From Rickettsia typhi (GTDB taxonomy: Bacteria > Pseudomonadota > Alphaproteobacteria > Rickettsiales > UBA1997), in assembly GCA_945872855.1 (NCBI GenBank), contig CAMCAW010000009.1, forward strand, positions 1-36,100: a stretch of DNA of 36,100 nt. Direction: 5' to 3'. The position numbers were made by a program, and so were the translations under genes. Shown piece by piece: positions 7,626-17,120 of the stretch. Numbering within the stretch: the stretch's first letter is position 1; each line of letters begins with the position of its first letter. The notes beneath the pieces are model-generated. The model did not search any database and had not been told where the DNA came from. It saw nothing but the letters and a program-made list of their open reading frames with translations.

Positions 7626-10600
7626 TTACGATTTTCTGATTGACTCGATATCTTTTTCAAAATTCTCAACCTGTCTTTCGGCTTGCCTTAACTCTTTGTC
7701 TAAATCAGCCGCTTCGCTTTTGGCAGCGCGGGCTTTTGCTTCAAATTCTGCTTGAGCCGCAAAGTCTCCAGAATTTTTAGCATCGCTGGCTTTTTTTTCA
7801 AAGTCTGCAATTTCTTGCTCTTTGACAGCTAACCCTTGTTTTTTTGCCCGAACGTCTCTAGAAGCGTTTATTTTCATAGATTCGCGCATGCTAATTAAAG
7901 CATCGTTAACATTCTTCTTATGATTATCCGCTAAAAGTATATTGCCAGCTTGTAAGCCAAGATCAGACGGCTGTAAGCCAATTGTGCCAATTGGATCGGT
8001 GGCGCTAATCGCAGAGGTTGTTGCGCTGCTAGTTTCAGCAATTTCGGTATCTGTAGCGCCCAAAAGTTTGGCTCGCGCTTGCGCTTCAAGAAGGCTATTG
8101 CCATCGAAATTAGTTAAGCCATCGCGAGCGGCATCTACGCCGCCATTGGCTTGCAGATAAGACCAATCGGCATTAGCAATTGCGGATAGCTGTTTTTCCC
8201 TCATTTCTGCAACTTCTGTTAACGCGTCTGCGCGCATTTTATCTAACTCGTCTTCAGTTTTTCCTTCTTTAGAGTTAGTAACATCTTTTAGTAGCTTATC
8301 CAACAAGGCCTGCCTGAAAAATTCTCGTTTTGCATCTATTGCCTTAAGCTCTTTATCAAGTTTACCGTCTTTATGAATTTTAATAGGGTTGCCATCTCTA
8401 TCTCTAATGAGGTTGCCGTTTTTATCTTTTTGATCAATTTCTTGGCCAAGCAATTGGCGACCATAAAAAGTATTTTCAACGCCTTTTGCTTTTTCTCTAT
8501 ATTCAGCGTGAAGGCGAGATTTTTCATCCTCGCTGCCGCCATTTTTTAGATAATTGGCCGCCATTTTTTCCATCGCAGCGCGGGTTTGTTCGTTAAAACT
8601 GTCGCGATTTAAAAGCTTGTCGGCCCAGCCAATTCTCTTTAGCGGATTCCAGCCTTTGCCTGTGTGAAGCCCAATCGCATCGCGCCAATTGCCGCCTCTT
8701 TTTTCTTCATAGCCAGCTTTGCGTATGAAGTTTTTGCCAGTGTTGCTGGTTGGTTTTTTGCCTTTCTCAAAAGCTCTTTCCTGCTTATATTGTAGGTATC
8801 TATTTTTCAAATCGTCGTTGCCAGCAAATTTTTTCGCTGCTTCGTCGTCAGATAATTTGCCTTTGCTTTTCATGAAGCCTTTTAAATCTGTCAAGTGATC
8901 GCTGATAGAATTTGCGCCGCCAGACAAGTTTTTATCCGCCCAATCTCTAGCTTTAGATTTTAGATGTTCTTGCATGTCGCGCCCAAGTGGAATTTTGCTT
9001 GGATTACCTTCTTTTATTCTCTTTGCCTCATCTTTTATGAATTGTTTCAAAGGCTCTTCCACCAGTTTTGTATCCAATCTTTTATCTATAGATTTTCTAT
9101 CGAAATCGTATAAAGCGGCTTTCTTTTTGTTGCTATGTTGAAAGGCCAATATGCCAGATTTTTTGTCATTCATCGCAAAGTTTCGCACCTCGTTATCAAA
9201 GGCTTTGGTGCCCGGTGTGAGGCCTTTTTGCGTTGCGGATTTCTTTCCAAGCGCAACTGCATTATCAATAATGTTGTCGCGCAGTCTCGTTCTAACGCCG
9301 CGTATAGGGATTACGCTGCTAATTTTATCTATTACGCCAGAAACGCCGCTATGCCGCGAAGCAAAGCGTAAGGCGCGAAAAACTCGCCCACCACCTTCAG
9401 TTAATCCTGTTTTGAGGGCACTTGTAGCAAGGCCACTAGCCGCGCCAAGCATGCTGCTAGCCATTGATACTGCCGATTGGTTATTGCCCACACCAGAATC
9501 GCTGTCTTTATTTCCAACGCCGTCAATGCTAATTAAATTGCCCGCCAAATATGGAATTTTGTTCAAGATTTGCATCAGGATAAAAGTTAGGCCGCCAAAT
9601 GCTAGGAGTAGTCGCATCCAATTTGCGAAGGTTCGACCTGTTTCTGCGATTAAGATTCCGAAAGAGAAAAGCCCAAAATTTACAGAATGCGTACAGACGC
9701 GATAATGCAGCATCTCAACAAATTTCTCGTCAATTAACATTACAAAAGTGTAGAGAATTAAGAATAGAATCACCATCTCTAAAGACCTTGCGCCAATGAA
9801 GCCGAGCCAGTTTTTGAACATGGCGTTGGTTTGTCCAAAAAGCGAAAAAGCGATAAAAATTGGCCCTAGCGCCAACACAAAAATCAGCTTCATCAAAGTT
9901 ACCATATAAACCATTGCCGCAAGCAGCATTACGTAGAGGAAGAAGAATATTAGCGCATAAAGTGCTGTAATATAAATAAAGCCAAAAAAGCTTTCGAAAA
10001 ATAAGCCCCAGATCTTTTTTGTGACATTTTCTGAGAATAAGGTTTTGATCATGGTATCAATGTAGGAGAAGCGCGAGGCGCCGCCATCAGGACTGGTGCT
10101 TATTGATTTTGCAACTAAGATCGGATTGTCTTTGCTTAGGTTGCCGCTAGCATAGTCGGAGAACATCTGAATTAAAACATCCATACCGTCTTTAAAAAAG
10201 CCGACAACGATCTGGTTATACCAATACCAGCTGCTTGGCGTGGTAAAAAATATCACCAAGGATAATTTTATTAAGCGACTCAATAGTTCTTTTCTGGTGA
10301 TTTCAACAATTCCAACTAAAGTGGCGAAGCCAAAAAATGCGATATAGAGCACAAGAGAAGTTTGCAGCACCGCGCCAAAATAGCTGTCTTGCACGATGGC
10401 TTTATACATAAATTCTAGAATGCCTCCTTTCTTGACGCCACTTTCATCAGCCTTGCCAAGCATGGCATCTTCAAGTATTGATACTAAAAATTCGAGCAAG
10501 CCAGTATCTCCATCGCGGCTGATTCCCTCAAGAAAAGTAACGCTATATTTGCCATAATTATCAGCATAATAACGATCGTAAATAATTAGTTTTACAAATT

Positions 10601-11480
10601 CGTTAGGCTTGTGCAATAAGTCATCATCTAGGTTTGCGTTAGTTCCATTATTTCCTGATAAATCATCTTTAACAAAAATTTTGTTATTGGCGCTTCTAAA
10701 AATATATTTTGTTTGATCAACGCCGTCTTCGTCTTTGCATTCTCCATCGCTATTTTTGTTGATGGGGCAGGTTGTCGCTTCAGAAAATAAATGGTAAACC
10801 CGAGTAGGCATCATGTTGCTATTAGTGCCGAAGAGCCCAAGATACAAGCCAGCTCCCGCATCATATTTGCAGGCGCTACTTTGATTGTCGGCGGTTTTAA
10901 CTGACTTGTCTTTGTTGTAATAAGCAAGTGGAAAAAAGCGCACACCTTCATCGGTAACCTTGCCATTTTGCTTGGTGCAAGAGCATTTGGTGGGATCCTT
11001 TTGGTTATTTGCAACTTTGCAATCAACATCTAGAGGTAATCCATCTATTCCCTTTTCACGCGTTGGGGTTTGTGAGTTGAAGCAGATGCAATTTTCAGTA
11101 GGGCTATTGGTTTTTTTGGCGCAAAAATCGCAGCGCTTAGTTTCTTGGAGTTTTGTATCACTCATGGCACTGCCATACCAAGGAATCCAAGAGCCAGAAA
11201 TTTGTATTAGAAAGGGTTTACCATTGGCGCGTAGGCCAGTTTCATGCCATGTTGCTACTTGGCCGCCTTCAAGGTTATCATAGACGGTGCCAAAAACGCC
11301 ATCTGCAACGGGATTGGAATTAACTTGAACGTAATCATTATCGAATTCTTCAGCTTCAACGCAATAATCTGCAGTAGAAGATGCGATAGCTAAAGCCAGA
11401 ATAATCAAAAAAACTGACACGGTAGCTAAAGCCAAAAAAATCGCACCAAATAACTTAGCTTTTCCTGCTAAAAATTTCAT
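7626..11480 (-). CDS. type IV secretion VirB6/TrbL family protein with long hydrophilic C-terminal extension
   Basis: 1284 aa; N-terminal signal/TM, Cys-rich periplasmic segment, central TM cluster resembling VirB6 of Rickettsiales, ~550-aa charged coiled-coil-like C-terminus. Confidence 0.8.
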   Translation of the reverse strand: MKFLAGKAKLFGAIFLALATVSVFLIILALAIASSTADYCVEAEEFDNDYVQVNSNPVADGVFGTVYDNLEGGQVATWHETGLRANGKPFLIQISGSWIPWYGSAMSDTKLQETKRCDFCAKKTNSPTENCICFNSQTPTREKGIDGLPLDVDCKVANNQKDPTKCSCTKQNGKVTDEGVRFFPLAYYNKDKSVKTADNQSSACKYDAGAGLYLGLFGTNSNMMPTRVYHLFSEATTCPINKNSDGECKDEDGVDQTKYIFRSANNKIFVKDDLSGNNGTNANLDDDLLHKPNEFVKLIIYDRYYADNYGKYSVTFLEGISRDGDTGLLEFLVSILEDAMLGKADESGVKKGGILEFMYKAIVQDSYFGAVLQTSLVLYIAFFGFATLVGIVEITRKELLSRLIKLSLVIFFTTPSSWYWYNQIVVGFFKDGMDVLIQMFSDYASGNLSKDNPILVAKSISTSPDGGASRFSYIDTMIKTLFSENVTKKIWGLFFESFFGFIYITALYALIFFFLYVMLLAAMVYMVTLMKLIFVLALGPIFIAFSLFGQTNAMFKNWLGFIGARSLEMVILFLILYTFVMLIDEKFVEMLHYRVCTHSVNFGLFSFGILIAETGRTFANWMRLLLAFGGLTFILMQILNKIPYLAGNLISIDGVGNKDSDSGVGNNQSAVSMASSMLGAASGLATSALKTGLTEGGGRVFRALRFASRHSGVSGVIDKISSVIPIRGVRTRLRDNIIDNAVALGKKSATQKGLTPGTKAFDNEVRNFAMNDKKSGILAFQHSNKKKAALYDFDRKSIDKRLDTKLVEEPLKQFIKDEAKRIKEGNPSKIPLGRDMQEHLKSKARDWADKNLSGGANSISDHLTDLKGFMKSKGKLSDDEAAKKFAGNDDLKNRYLQYKQERAFEKGKKPTSNTGKNFIRKAGYEEKRGGNWRDAIGLHTGKGWNPLKRIGWADKLLNRDSFNEQTRAAMEKMAANYLKNGGSEDEKSRLHAEYREKAKGVENTFYGRQLLGQEIDQKDKNGNLIRDRDGNPIKIHKDGKLDKELKAIDAKREFFRQALLDKLLKDVTNSKEGKTEDELDKMRADALTEVAEMREKQLSAIANADWSYLQANGGVDAARDGLTNFDGNSLLEAQARAKLLGATDTEIAETSSATTSAISATDPIGTIGLQPSDLGLQAGNILLADNHKKNVNDALISMRESMKINASRDVRAKKQGLAVKEQEIADFEKKASDAKNSGDFAAQAEFEAKARAAKSEAADLDKELRQAERQVENFEKDIESIRKS

Positions 11481-11509
11481 CAGAGGCTAATTTGTTGATT
11501 TGTTTAAGC

Positions 11510-11596
11510 TGGTACCTGCGGCCGGACTTGAACCGGCAAGAGCTTTAGGCTCCACGGATTTTAAGTCCGTTATGTCTACCATTCCATCACGCAGGC
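11510..11596 (-). tRNA. tRNA-Leu (anticodon UAA)
   Basis: Reverse complement GCCTGCGTGATGGAATGGTAGACATAACGGACTTAAAATCCGTGGAGCCTAAAGCTCTTGCCGGTTCAAGTCCGGCCGCAGGTACCA: 7-bp acceptor stem, anticodon loop CTTAAAA, long variable arm, T arm, encoded CCA. Confidence 0.95.
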
Positions 11597-11663
11597 AACT
11601 AGGTTTTGGAAAGCAAAATTTAGAGGTATTTCGGTTTATTGCAAGGTGTTAATTGTGATATTC

Positions 11664-12761
11664 CTAAAATTTAACCATTTCCTCAATCACTTTCTTAAAT
11701 TCCTCAACATTCACCGATTTTTTAACAACTGCTTGGCCAATTTTTTCGAGCAAAATAAAAGTTAAATTTTGATGCTCGGTTTTTTTATCTTTATAAAGAT
11801 GATTCGTTAAATTTTCTTTATTCCAGCTATTGCGAATTTTTTTCAAATCAAAATTTAAGCCCGATTTTTCGATGTGATTTTTGATTATGTTGAATGCTTC
11901 TAAGTCAATCATACCAAGGTTTTGCGACATTTTTGCTGCCATCAACATTCCAATTCCAACTGCCTCGCCATGCAATAAATCATTCGAATAATTAAGCTCA
12001 TTTTCAAAGCTATGAGCAAAAGTATGGCCAAAATTTAACAGCGCACGCACGCCGTTTTCCTTCTCATCTTGCGACACAATTCTTGCTTTAATTTCGCATG
12101 ATTTTGTGATAATTTGTTGCAGAGTTTTTGCATCATTCGCAAAAATTTTCTCTAGGTTTTGATCGAGAAAATCGAAGAATTCTCTATCTTCTATAAGCCC
12201 ATATTTCAAGATCTCGGCATATCCAGAACGAAATTCTCGCGCAGGCAAAGTTGCTAAAAAATCAAGATCGCAAATCACTAATTTTGGTTGGTAAAAACTG
12301 CCGACAAGATTTTTGCCAAACTTGCTATTAATTGCTGTTTTGCCGCCGACAGAGCTATCCACGCAAGCCAGCAGTGTGGTTGGAACTTGCACAAAATCGA
12401 TTCCGCGCAATAAAATGCTGGCGATAAAACCAGCTAAATCGCCAACAACGCCGCCACCAAAAGCAACAATTAAAGATTTGCGATCGATATTTTTTTGCAA
12501 AATTTCTTCGCAAGTTTTTTCGAGCGCAGCAAAGCTTTTACTTTGTTCGCCGCTCGCAACTATTGTGGTTGCAATATTAAGGCCGCGCAAGTTGTTTTCT
12601 AGCTTCGCCAAATGCAACTTAGCAACATTTTCATCAGTAATAATAAAAATTTTGCTATAGTTTTTTTGCTCTAAAAAATCGTGCAAATATTTAATTTCGC
12701 CATTGCCAATTCTAATTTTATAACTTTTCTCAGCTAAATTGAGCGCAATTTCATTATTCAT
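11664..12761 (-). CDS. aroB: 3-dehydroquinate synthase
   Basis: IVAFGGGVVGDLAGFIASILLRGIDFVQVPTTLLACVDSSVGGKTAIN, LLNFGHTFAHSFE. Confidence 0.95.
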   Translation of the reverse strand: MNNEIALNLAEKSYKIRIGNGEIKYLHDFLEQKNYSKIFIITDENVAKLHLAKLENNLRGLNIATTIVASGEQSKSFAALEKTCEEILQKNIDRKSLIVAFGGGVVGDLAGFIASILLRGIDFVQVPTTLLACVDSSVGGKTAINSKFGKNLVGSFYQPKLVICDLDFLATLPAREFRSGYAEILKYGLIEDREFFDFLDQNLEKIFANDAKTLQQIITKSCEIKARIVSQDEKENGVRALLNFGHTFAHSFENELNYSNDLLHGEAVGIGMLMAAKMSQNLGMIDLEAFNIIKNHIEKSGLNFDLKKIRNSWNKENLTNHLYKDKKTEHQNLTFILLEKIGQAVVKKSVNVEEFKKVIEEMVKF

Positions 12762-12791
12762 TTTTAATTTCTATGGAGTTAGAATTGGTTC

Positions 12792-12840
12792 GTTATTTTA
12801 TCTCGGTTAATTTTTTAGAAATTCATCGAGATAAAATAAC
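12792..12840. promoter_or_regulatory. 14-bp perfect inverted repeat in aroB/carA divergent intergenic region; candidate mirrored promoters/operator
   Basis: GTTATTTTATCTCG (12792-12805) / CGAGATAAAATAAC (12827-12840); each arm contains a -10-like TAAAAT facing its gene. Confidence 0.65.
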
Positions 12841-12864
12841 AAGCAATTTTCAATTTCTCAAATC

Positions 12865-14019
12865 ATGTCTTCTGCAAAAAAAAACGCAATTCTAGTTTTT
12901 CCTGATGGCTCACATTTTTATGGATATGGAGTGGGAAAAAAGGCCATAACCAAAGGCGAAATCTGCTTCAACACTGCTATAACAGGCTATCAAGAAATTT
13001 TAACCGATCCATCTTATTGCGGCCAAATTATCACTTTTACCTTTCCGCATATTGGCAATATTGGCTGTAATTTATCTGATATCGAATCTAAAACCCCTAA
13101 GGCTTGCGGCCTTATAATTCGTGAGTCTATCACTAATCCGTCAAGTTATCGTTCGCAAGATCACTTTAATTCTTGGCTGCAAAAAAATAATTTAACTGGC
13201 ATTTCTGGGGTTGACACGCGCAAAATCACAAAGCTGGTGCGAGCTGGCGGCGCTAAGACTGTCGCGATAATTTATCAAGATGAAATTGATGAAAAATTAA
13301 TTGCTGTAACTGTTGCAGAATTGCAAAAAGCTACCGATTTAAACGGAGTTGAACTTGCAGAAGTTGCAAGCGTGAACAAGCAATATCAATGGGGCAACGA
13401 GGGTGCATGGCGTCAAGTTAATAATTCTTATAATGCAATTGCGCAAAAAAAATTCAAAGTTGTTGCGATTGATTATGGTGCAAAACTCAATATTTTACGC
13501 TGTTTAACCGAGCTAGGCTGTGATGTTGAGGTTGTTGGTGCAAGAGCTAGTTTCCAAGAAATTATGGCACATAATCCTGATGGCGTGTTTTTGTCAAATG
13601 GGCCGGGAGATCCTGCAGCAACAGGCGAATACGCTATTCCTGTGATTCAAGAGATTCTAAAAAACAATATTCCGTTATTCGGAATTTGCTTGGGGCATCA
13701 ACTTTTGGCTTTGGCTATTGGTGCGAAGACTGCCAAAATGCATCAGGGACATCGCGGCGCTAACCATCCGGTGCAGAATTTAAAAACCAAAAAGGTTGAA
13801 ATTACTAGCCAAAATCATGGTTTTTGTGTTGATGAAAAATCTTTGCCAGCAAATGCTGAAATTACTCATGTTTCGCTTTTTGACCACACGGTTGAAGGCT
13901 TTAGGCTGAAGGATAAGAAGGCTTTTTCGGTGCAATATCATCCAGAGAGTTCGCCGGGGCCGTCGGATAGTTTTTATCTATTTCATGATTTTGTTGAGAT
14001 GATGAAGGGTGTTGAGTAA
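12865..14019 (+). CDS. carA: carbamoyl-phosphate synthase small subunit
   Basis: GYQEILTDPSYCGQIITFTFPHIGN, glutaminase FLSNGPGDP, GICLGHQLLALA, QYHPESSPGP. Confidence 0.96.
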   Translation: MSSAKKNAILVFPDGSHFYGYGVGKKAITKGEICFNTAITGYQEILTDPSYCGQIITFTFPHIGNIGCNLSDIESKTPKACGLIIRESITNPSSYRSQDHFNSWLQKNNLTGISGVDTRKITKLVRAGGAKTVAIIYQDEIDEKLIAVTVAELQKATDLNGVELAEVASVNKQYQWGNEGAWRQVNNSYNAIAQKKFKVVAIDYGAKLNILRCLTELGCDVEVVGARASFQEIMAHNPDGVFLSNGPGDPAATGEYAIPVIQEILKNNIPLFGICLGHQLLALAIGAKTAKMHQGHRGANHPVQNLKTKKVEITSQNHGFCVDEKSLPANAEITHVSLFDHTVEGFRLKDKKAFSVQYHPESSPGPSDSFYLFHDFVEMMKGVE

Positions 14020-14099
14020 ATAATTGTTAGAAAATTGTATTTAGGTGAGAATATCTAGTAAAGACGGGCCTCTGCTCCACAATTTTCTAGCAATTATTT
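14018..14099. repeat. inverted repeat 3' of carA (21-nt arms, 1 mismatch, 40-nt centre)
   Basis: AAATAATTGTTAGAAAATTGT (14018-14038) vs ACAATTTTCTAGCAATTATTT (14079-14099); the left arm overlaps the carA stop codon. Confidence 0.85.
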
Positions 14100-14148
14100 A
14101 TCGATTTTTTTGGTATTTCTTCCGCATATATTTTCAATTATGGCGTAA

Positions 14149-15609
14149 ATGTCTCTTATCAGCGCAGTCTATTCGATCATTTTTCTGCCTCTGCTCACCT
14201 CTTTACTTTGTCAAATTTTTACTAAAAAAACTATTTCATTTGCGCTTACGGCCGCTTGCCTTTTCACAATTTTATTTTTGGTGATAAAAATTTTTCCAGA
14301 AGTTTTTTCGCTGCAAAAAATTGACAGCGATTTTGGATTGCTGCCGCTTTCTATGGCCCTCGAATTCAAGCTGAATGTGAGTTCAGTAATATTTCTAACT
14401 GCGATAATTTTATTAAATTTAATAATTTTATTTTATTACCAGCTCGATATAAAAAACTTTTTAGACAATAAAAACAGTAAGATTTTTTATTCAGTATATT
14501 TATTGCGCGTCTTTACAGCCATAGGCATTCTCACCACTAATAACTTGTTGAATTTATTTCTATTTCTAGAGGTTTATGCCTGCAGTTTTTTTGCAATTTT
14601 TTCAATTTCTAAAGATATAAAAATTTCCAAATTGTCTTTTCGTTATTTTACCTTCAACAGCGCCGCCTCTCTGTTAATTTTATTTTCCTTTCTCATCATT
14701 TATTTAATTTTTGGCAGTTTAAATCTTGATATAATCAAGCAAAATTTGATCGATAGTAAAGATATAAGATTTTTTGTAATCCTAGCAAGCCTTGTGTTTA
14801 TTGGGTTTATAATAAAATTTTTTCCGTTCTGGCTTTATTTTGAAAATCTCAAAAACAATAGTCTGCTCGCCAATTTTTTTGCTATCGATTCACTTTTTAT
14901 CAAAGCAAATTTAGGAATTTTTTTCGTGATAAAATTTTCTTATCTTTTTTTTGTGAACCAAATTGTTTCGGCAATCGTAATTTTTATCGCACTAACGCTC
15001 ATTGTTTATAGCCTCTACAGACTATGCCAAACCAAGCATTTTAAGCTTATCGCAATTTATTTATGCATAATAAATCTCGGTTTAATTTTGGTTTGCCTCG
15101 CGCTTCATTCTGAAAAATCTGGGCAGGCGGCATTTTTTTATTGGCTAAATTTTAACTTGGTAAATCTTTTTATTTTTATTTTCGCAACCTTCTTAAAGCG
15201 CAAATTTAATACCTCGTCGCTTGATAAAATGTTTTTGGTTGCGGCCAATAAATCATTGGTTTTGCCGTTAAAAATGCTTATCATTTTTATAGCCGCTTTT
15301 CCTTTTACTTTTTTGTTTTATGGCAATTGGTATTTAGCTTTAGAAAGCCTGCAATTTGGTGCGAGATTTGTTAATGCGCCGATAGTTTGTGTTTTGGCAA
15401 TAATGAACTTTGCATTATTAATTATTGCGATAAAAATCTCTGCGAAAATTTTCTTTTCGCCACATAATTTATCGCCAGAAGGAATAGTGATGGAGCCTTA
15501 TAAATACTGGCTATACAGCACTTCGTTTTGGTCGCTAATTTTTATAATTTACGCTTTAGTTTTTTATTCAGATTTTCTTAATAAACTGTCCCTTAAATTC
15601 ATAATGTAA
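14149..15609 (+). CDS. antiporter-like membrane protein (MrpD/NuoM/NuoN superfamily)
   Basis: 486 aa, many TM segments; pattern LLRVFTAIGILTTNNLLNLFLFLEVYACSFFAI resembles the proton-conducting transporter family. Confidence 0.65.
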   Translation: MSLISAVYSIIFLPLLTSLLCQIFTKKTISFALTAACLFTILFLVIKIFPEVFSLQKIDSDFGLLPLSMALEFKLNVSSVIFLTAIILLNLIILFYYQLDIKNFLDNKNSKIFYSVYLLRVFTAIGILTTNNLLNLFLFLEVYACSFFAIFSISKDIKISKLSFRYFTFNSAASLLILFSFLIIYLIFGSLNLDIIKQNLIDSKDIRFFVILASLVFIGFIIKFFPFWLYFENLKNNSLLANFFAIDSLFIKANLGIFFVIKFSYLFFVNQIVSAIVIFIALTLIVYSLYRLCQTKHFKLIAIYLCIINLGLILVCLALHSEKSGQAAFFYWLNFNLVNLFIFIFATFLKRKFNTSSLDKMFLVAANKSLVLPLKMLIIFIAAFPFTFLFYGNWYLALESLQFGARFVNAPIVCVLAIMNFALLIIAIKISAKIFFSPHNLSPEGIVMEPYKYWLYSTSFWSLIFIIYALVFYSDFLNKLSLKFIM

Positions 15610-15610
15610 C

Positions 15611-17050
15611 ATGAATTCACTACTTCTGGCAATCGTTGCACTTCCTTTATTTAACTGCTTCGCGGGCATTGCAATTGCAAATAATAAAATCAAAAATTTT
15701 GTCGAAAAATTTTCAATGATTTTTTCTTTCGCTGTTTTAATTGCAATTTACAATAAATTAGAAAGTCAGAATTCCCTTGAAATCATTGCTCTCACGCCAG
15801 ATGTGTCTTTAGGTTTTTTAATTAATAGCGAGAATATCTTATGCCTGTTTTTGCTATTTTCGCTATGGCTGATTTATGGTTTTTATGCCCAACGTTTTTT
15901 AACAATTAGCGCCAATAAAGATGTGCTGCAATTCAAATTATTTTTTGCATTTTTCATCGCATTCATAAATTTAATTATCCTTGCAAACAGCCTATTGGCG
16001 ATGCTATTCGCCTATAATTGTCTTATTTTATCCTGCTATTTTTTAACCACAAAATTTCTTTTTAAAGTCACAAATAATTTTTCACGAATCTTTACATTTT
16101 TAATGTTTAGCGAAGTTATTTTATTGTTATTCGCAATTATCCTCACGGCAAAATTCAGCAATCATGCCGTGTTCAATAAAGACGGCATTTTAAACGATAT
16201 TAGTTCGCTTCAAACTTATTGCTTAGCGCTGCTTTATTTTGGCGGAATTTTGCTTACGGTTTTGAGTTCGTCGCATTTACTTTATTATAAAAATTGCGAT
16301 ATAGATTCTCCGCTTGCATATCTTCTCCTGCCTCTATTCTTCGGCATCGCCAAGCTTTATATTTTTATAAAAATTATCAGCGCAGTTTTCGGAATTGGTA
16401 TATTTTCTGTTATTATAGGCAAAATTCATCTTGAAATTGTAACAATTATTTTCCTTGTCAATCTCGCTTCTTCATTGGCTTTGTTGCTTTTTAGTCGAGA
16501 TTTTAAAGCAATTTTCTTTCACCTATTTTTCAGCCAATTGGTCGCGGCATTTTTTACAATTATTATTTATGCGCTTTATGACGAATCCTCTATTTATAAC
16601 GTTCTACCAAATTTTATACTTTCGATAACTTTAATTTTTTTAACTTTCTCCAACTTAATTTTATATCTAAAAAAGGCCGAAAATAAAGATTTGTCTGGTC
16701 TATTTTATAATATGAAAATTACGGTTTCGTTAATGCTATTTGGTTTTTTAAATTTATGCGGAATCGTTCCAGCCCTAGGCATTATAGAGAAATATTCTTT
16801 ACTAAAAATCGCATCACAAAATCATTTATTTGGGGCGCAAATTTTTTTCGTTGCAAATTCCGTAAGTTTATTTTTATTCACGATAAAATTATTTTTTCCA
16901 TTATTTTTAAAAACAGAAACAGCGCCAAAATTAGAGCATGATAAAAAACTTGCAGCAAAAATTGATTCGGCCGCAAGCCTTATGCTAAGCGCGTTGGTTA
17001 CTGCTATTGCAATATTTATATTGCCGATAATTCAGTTTTTTTATAAATAG
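15611..17050 (+). CDS. second antiporter-like multi-TM membrane protein (MrpD/NuoN superfamily, divergent)
   Basis: 479 aa, highly hydrophobic, begins 1 nt after the previous stop; C-terminal GFLNLCGIVPALGIIEKYSLLKIASQ resembles the NuoM/N/MrpD core. Confidence 0.6.
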   Translation: MNSLLLAIVALPLFNCFAGIAIANNKIKNFVEKFSMIFSFAVLIAIYNKLESQNSLEIIALTPDVSLGFLINSENILCLFLLFSLWLIYGFYAQRFLTISANKDVLQFKLFFAFFIAFINLIILANSLLAMLFAYNCLILSCYFLTTKFLFKVTNNFSRIFTFLMFSEVILLLFAIILTAKFSNHAVFNKDGILNDISSLQTYCLALLYFGGILLTVLSSSHLLYYKNCDIDSPLAYLLLPLFFGIAKLYIFIKIISAVFGIGIFSVIIGKIHLEIVTIIFLVNLASSLALLLFSRDFKAIFFHLFFSQLVAAFFTIIIYALYDESSIYNVLPNFILSITLIFLTFSNLILYLKKAENKDLSGLFYNMKITVSLMLFGFLNLCGIVPALGIIEKYSLLKIASQNHLFGAQIFFVANSVSLFLFTIKLFFPLFLKTETAPKLEHDKKLAAKIDSAASLMLSALVTAIAIFILPIIQFFYK

Positions 17051-17120
17051 AGCACAGAATGTGGTTTGCAGAAATCAGAGGGAGAGTCTAAAATTATTCG
17101 AGATATTTTTATAAAAAAAC

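Noticed and set aside
9151-9705. 184-aa + strand ORF and the other ORFs antisense to the VirB6-like gene
   Set aside because: Frame-shadow of the well-supported minus-strand gene; composition typical of antisense ORFs (Arg/Pro/Ser-rich).
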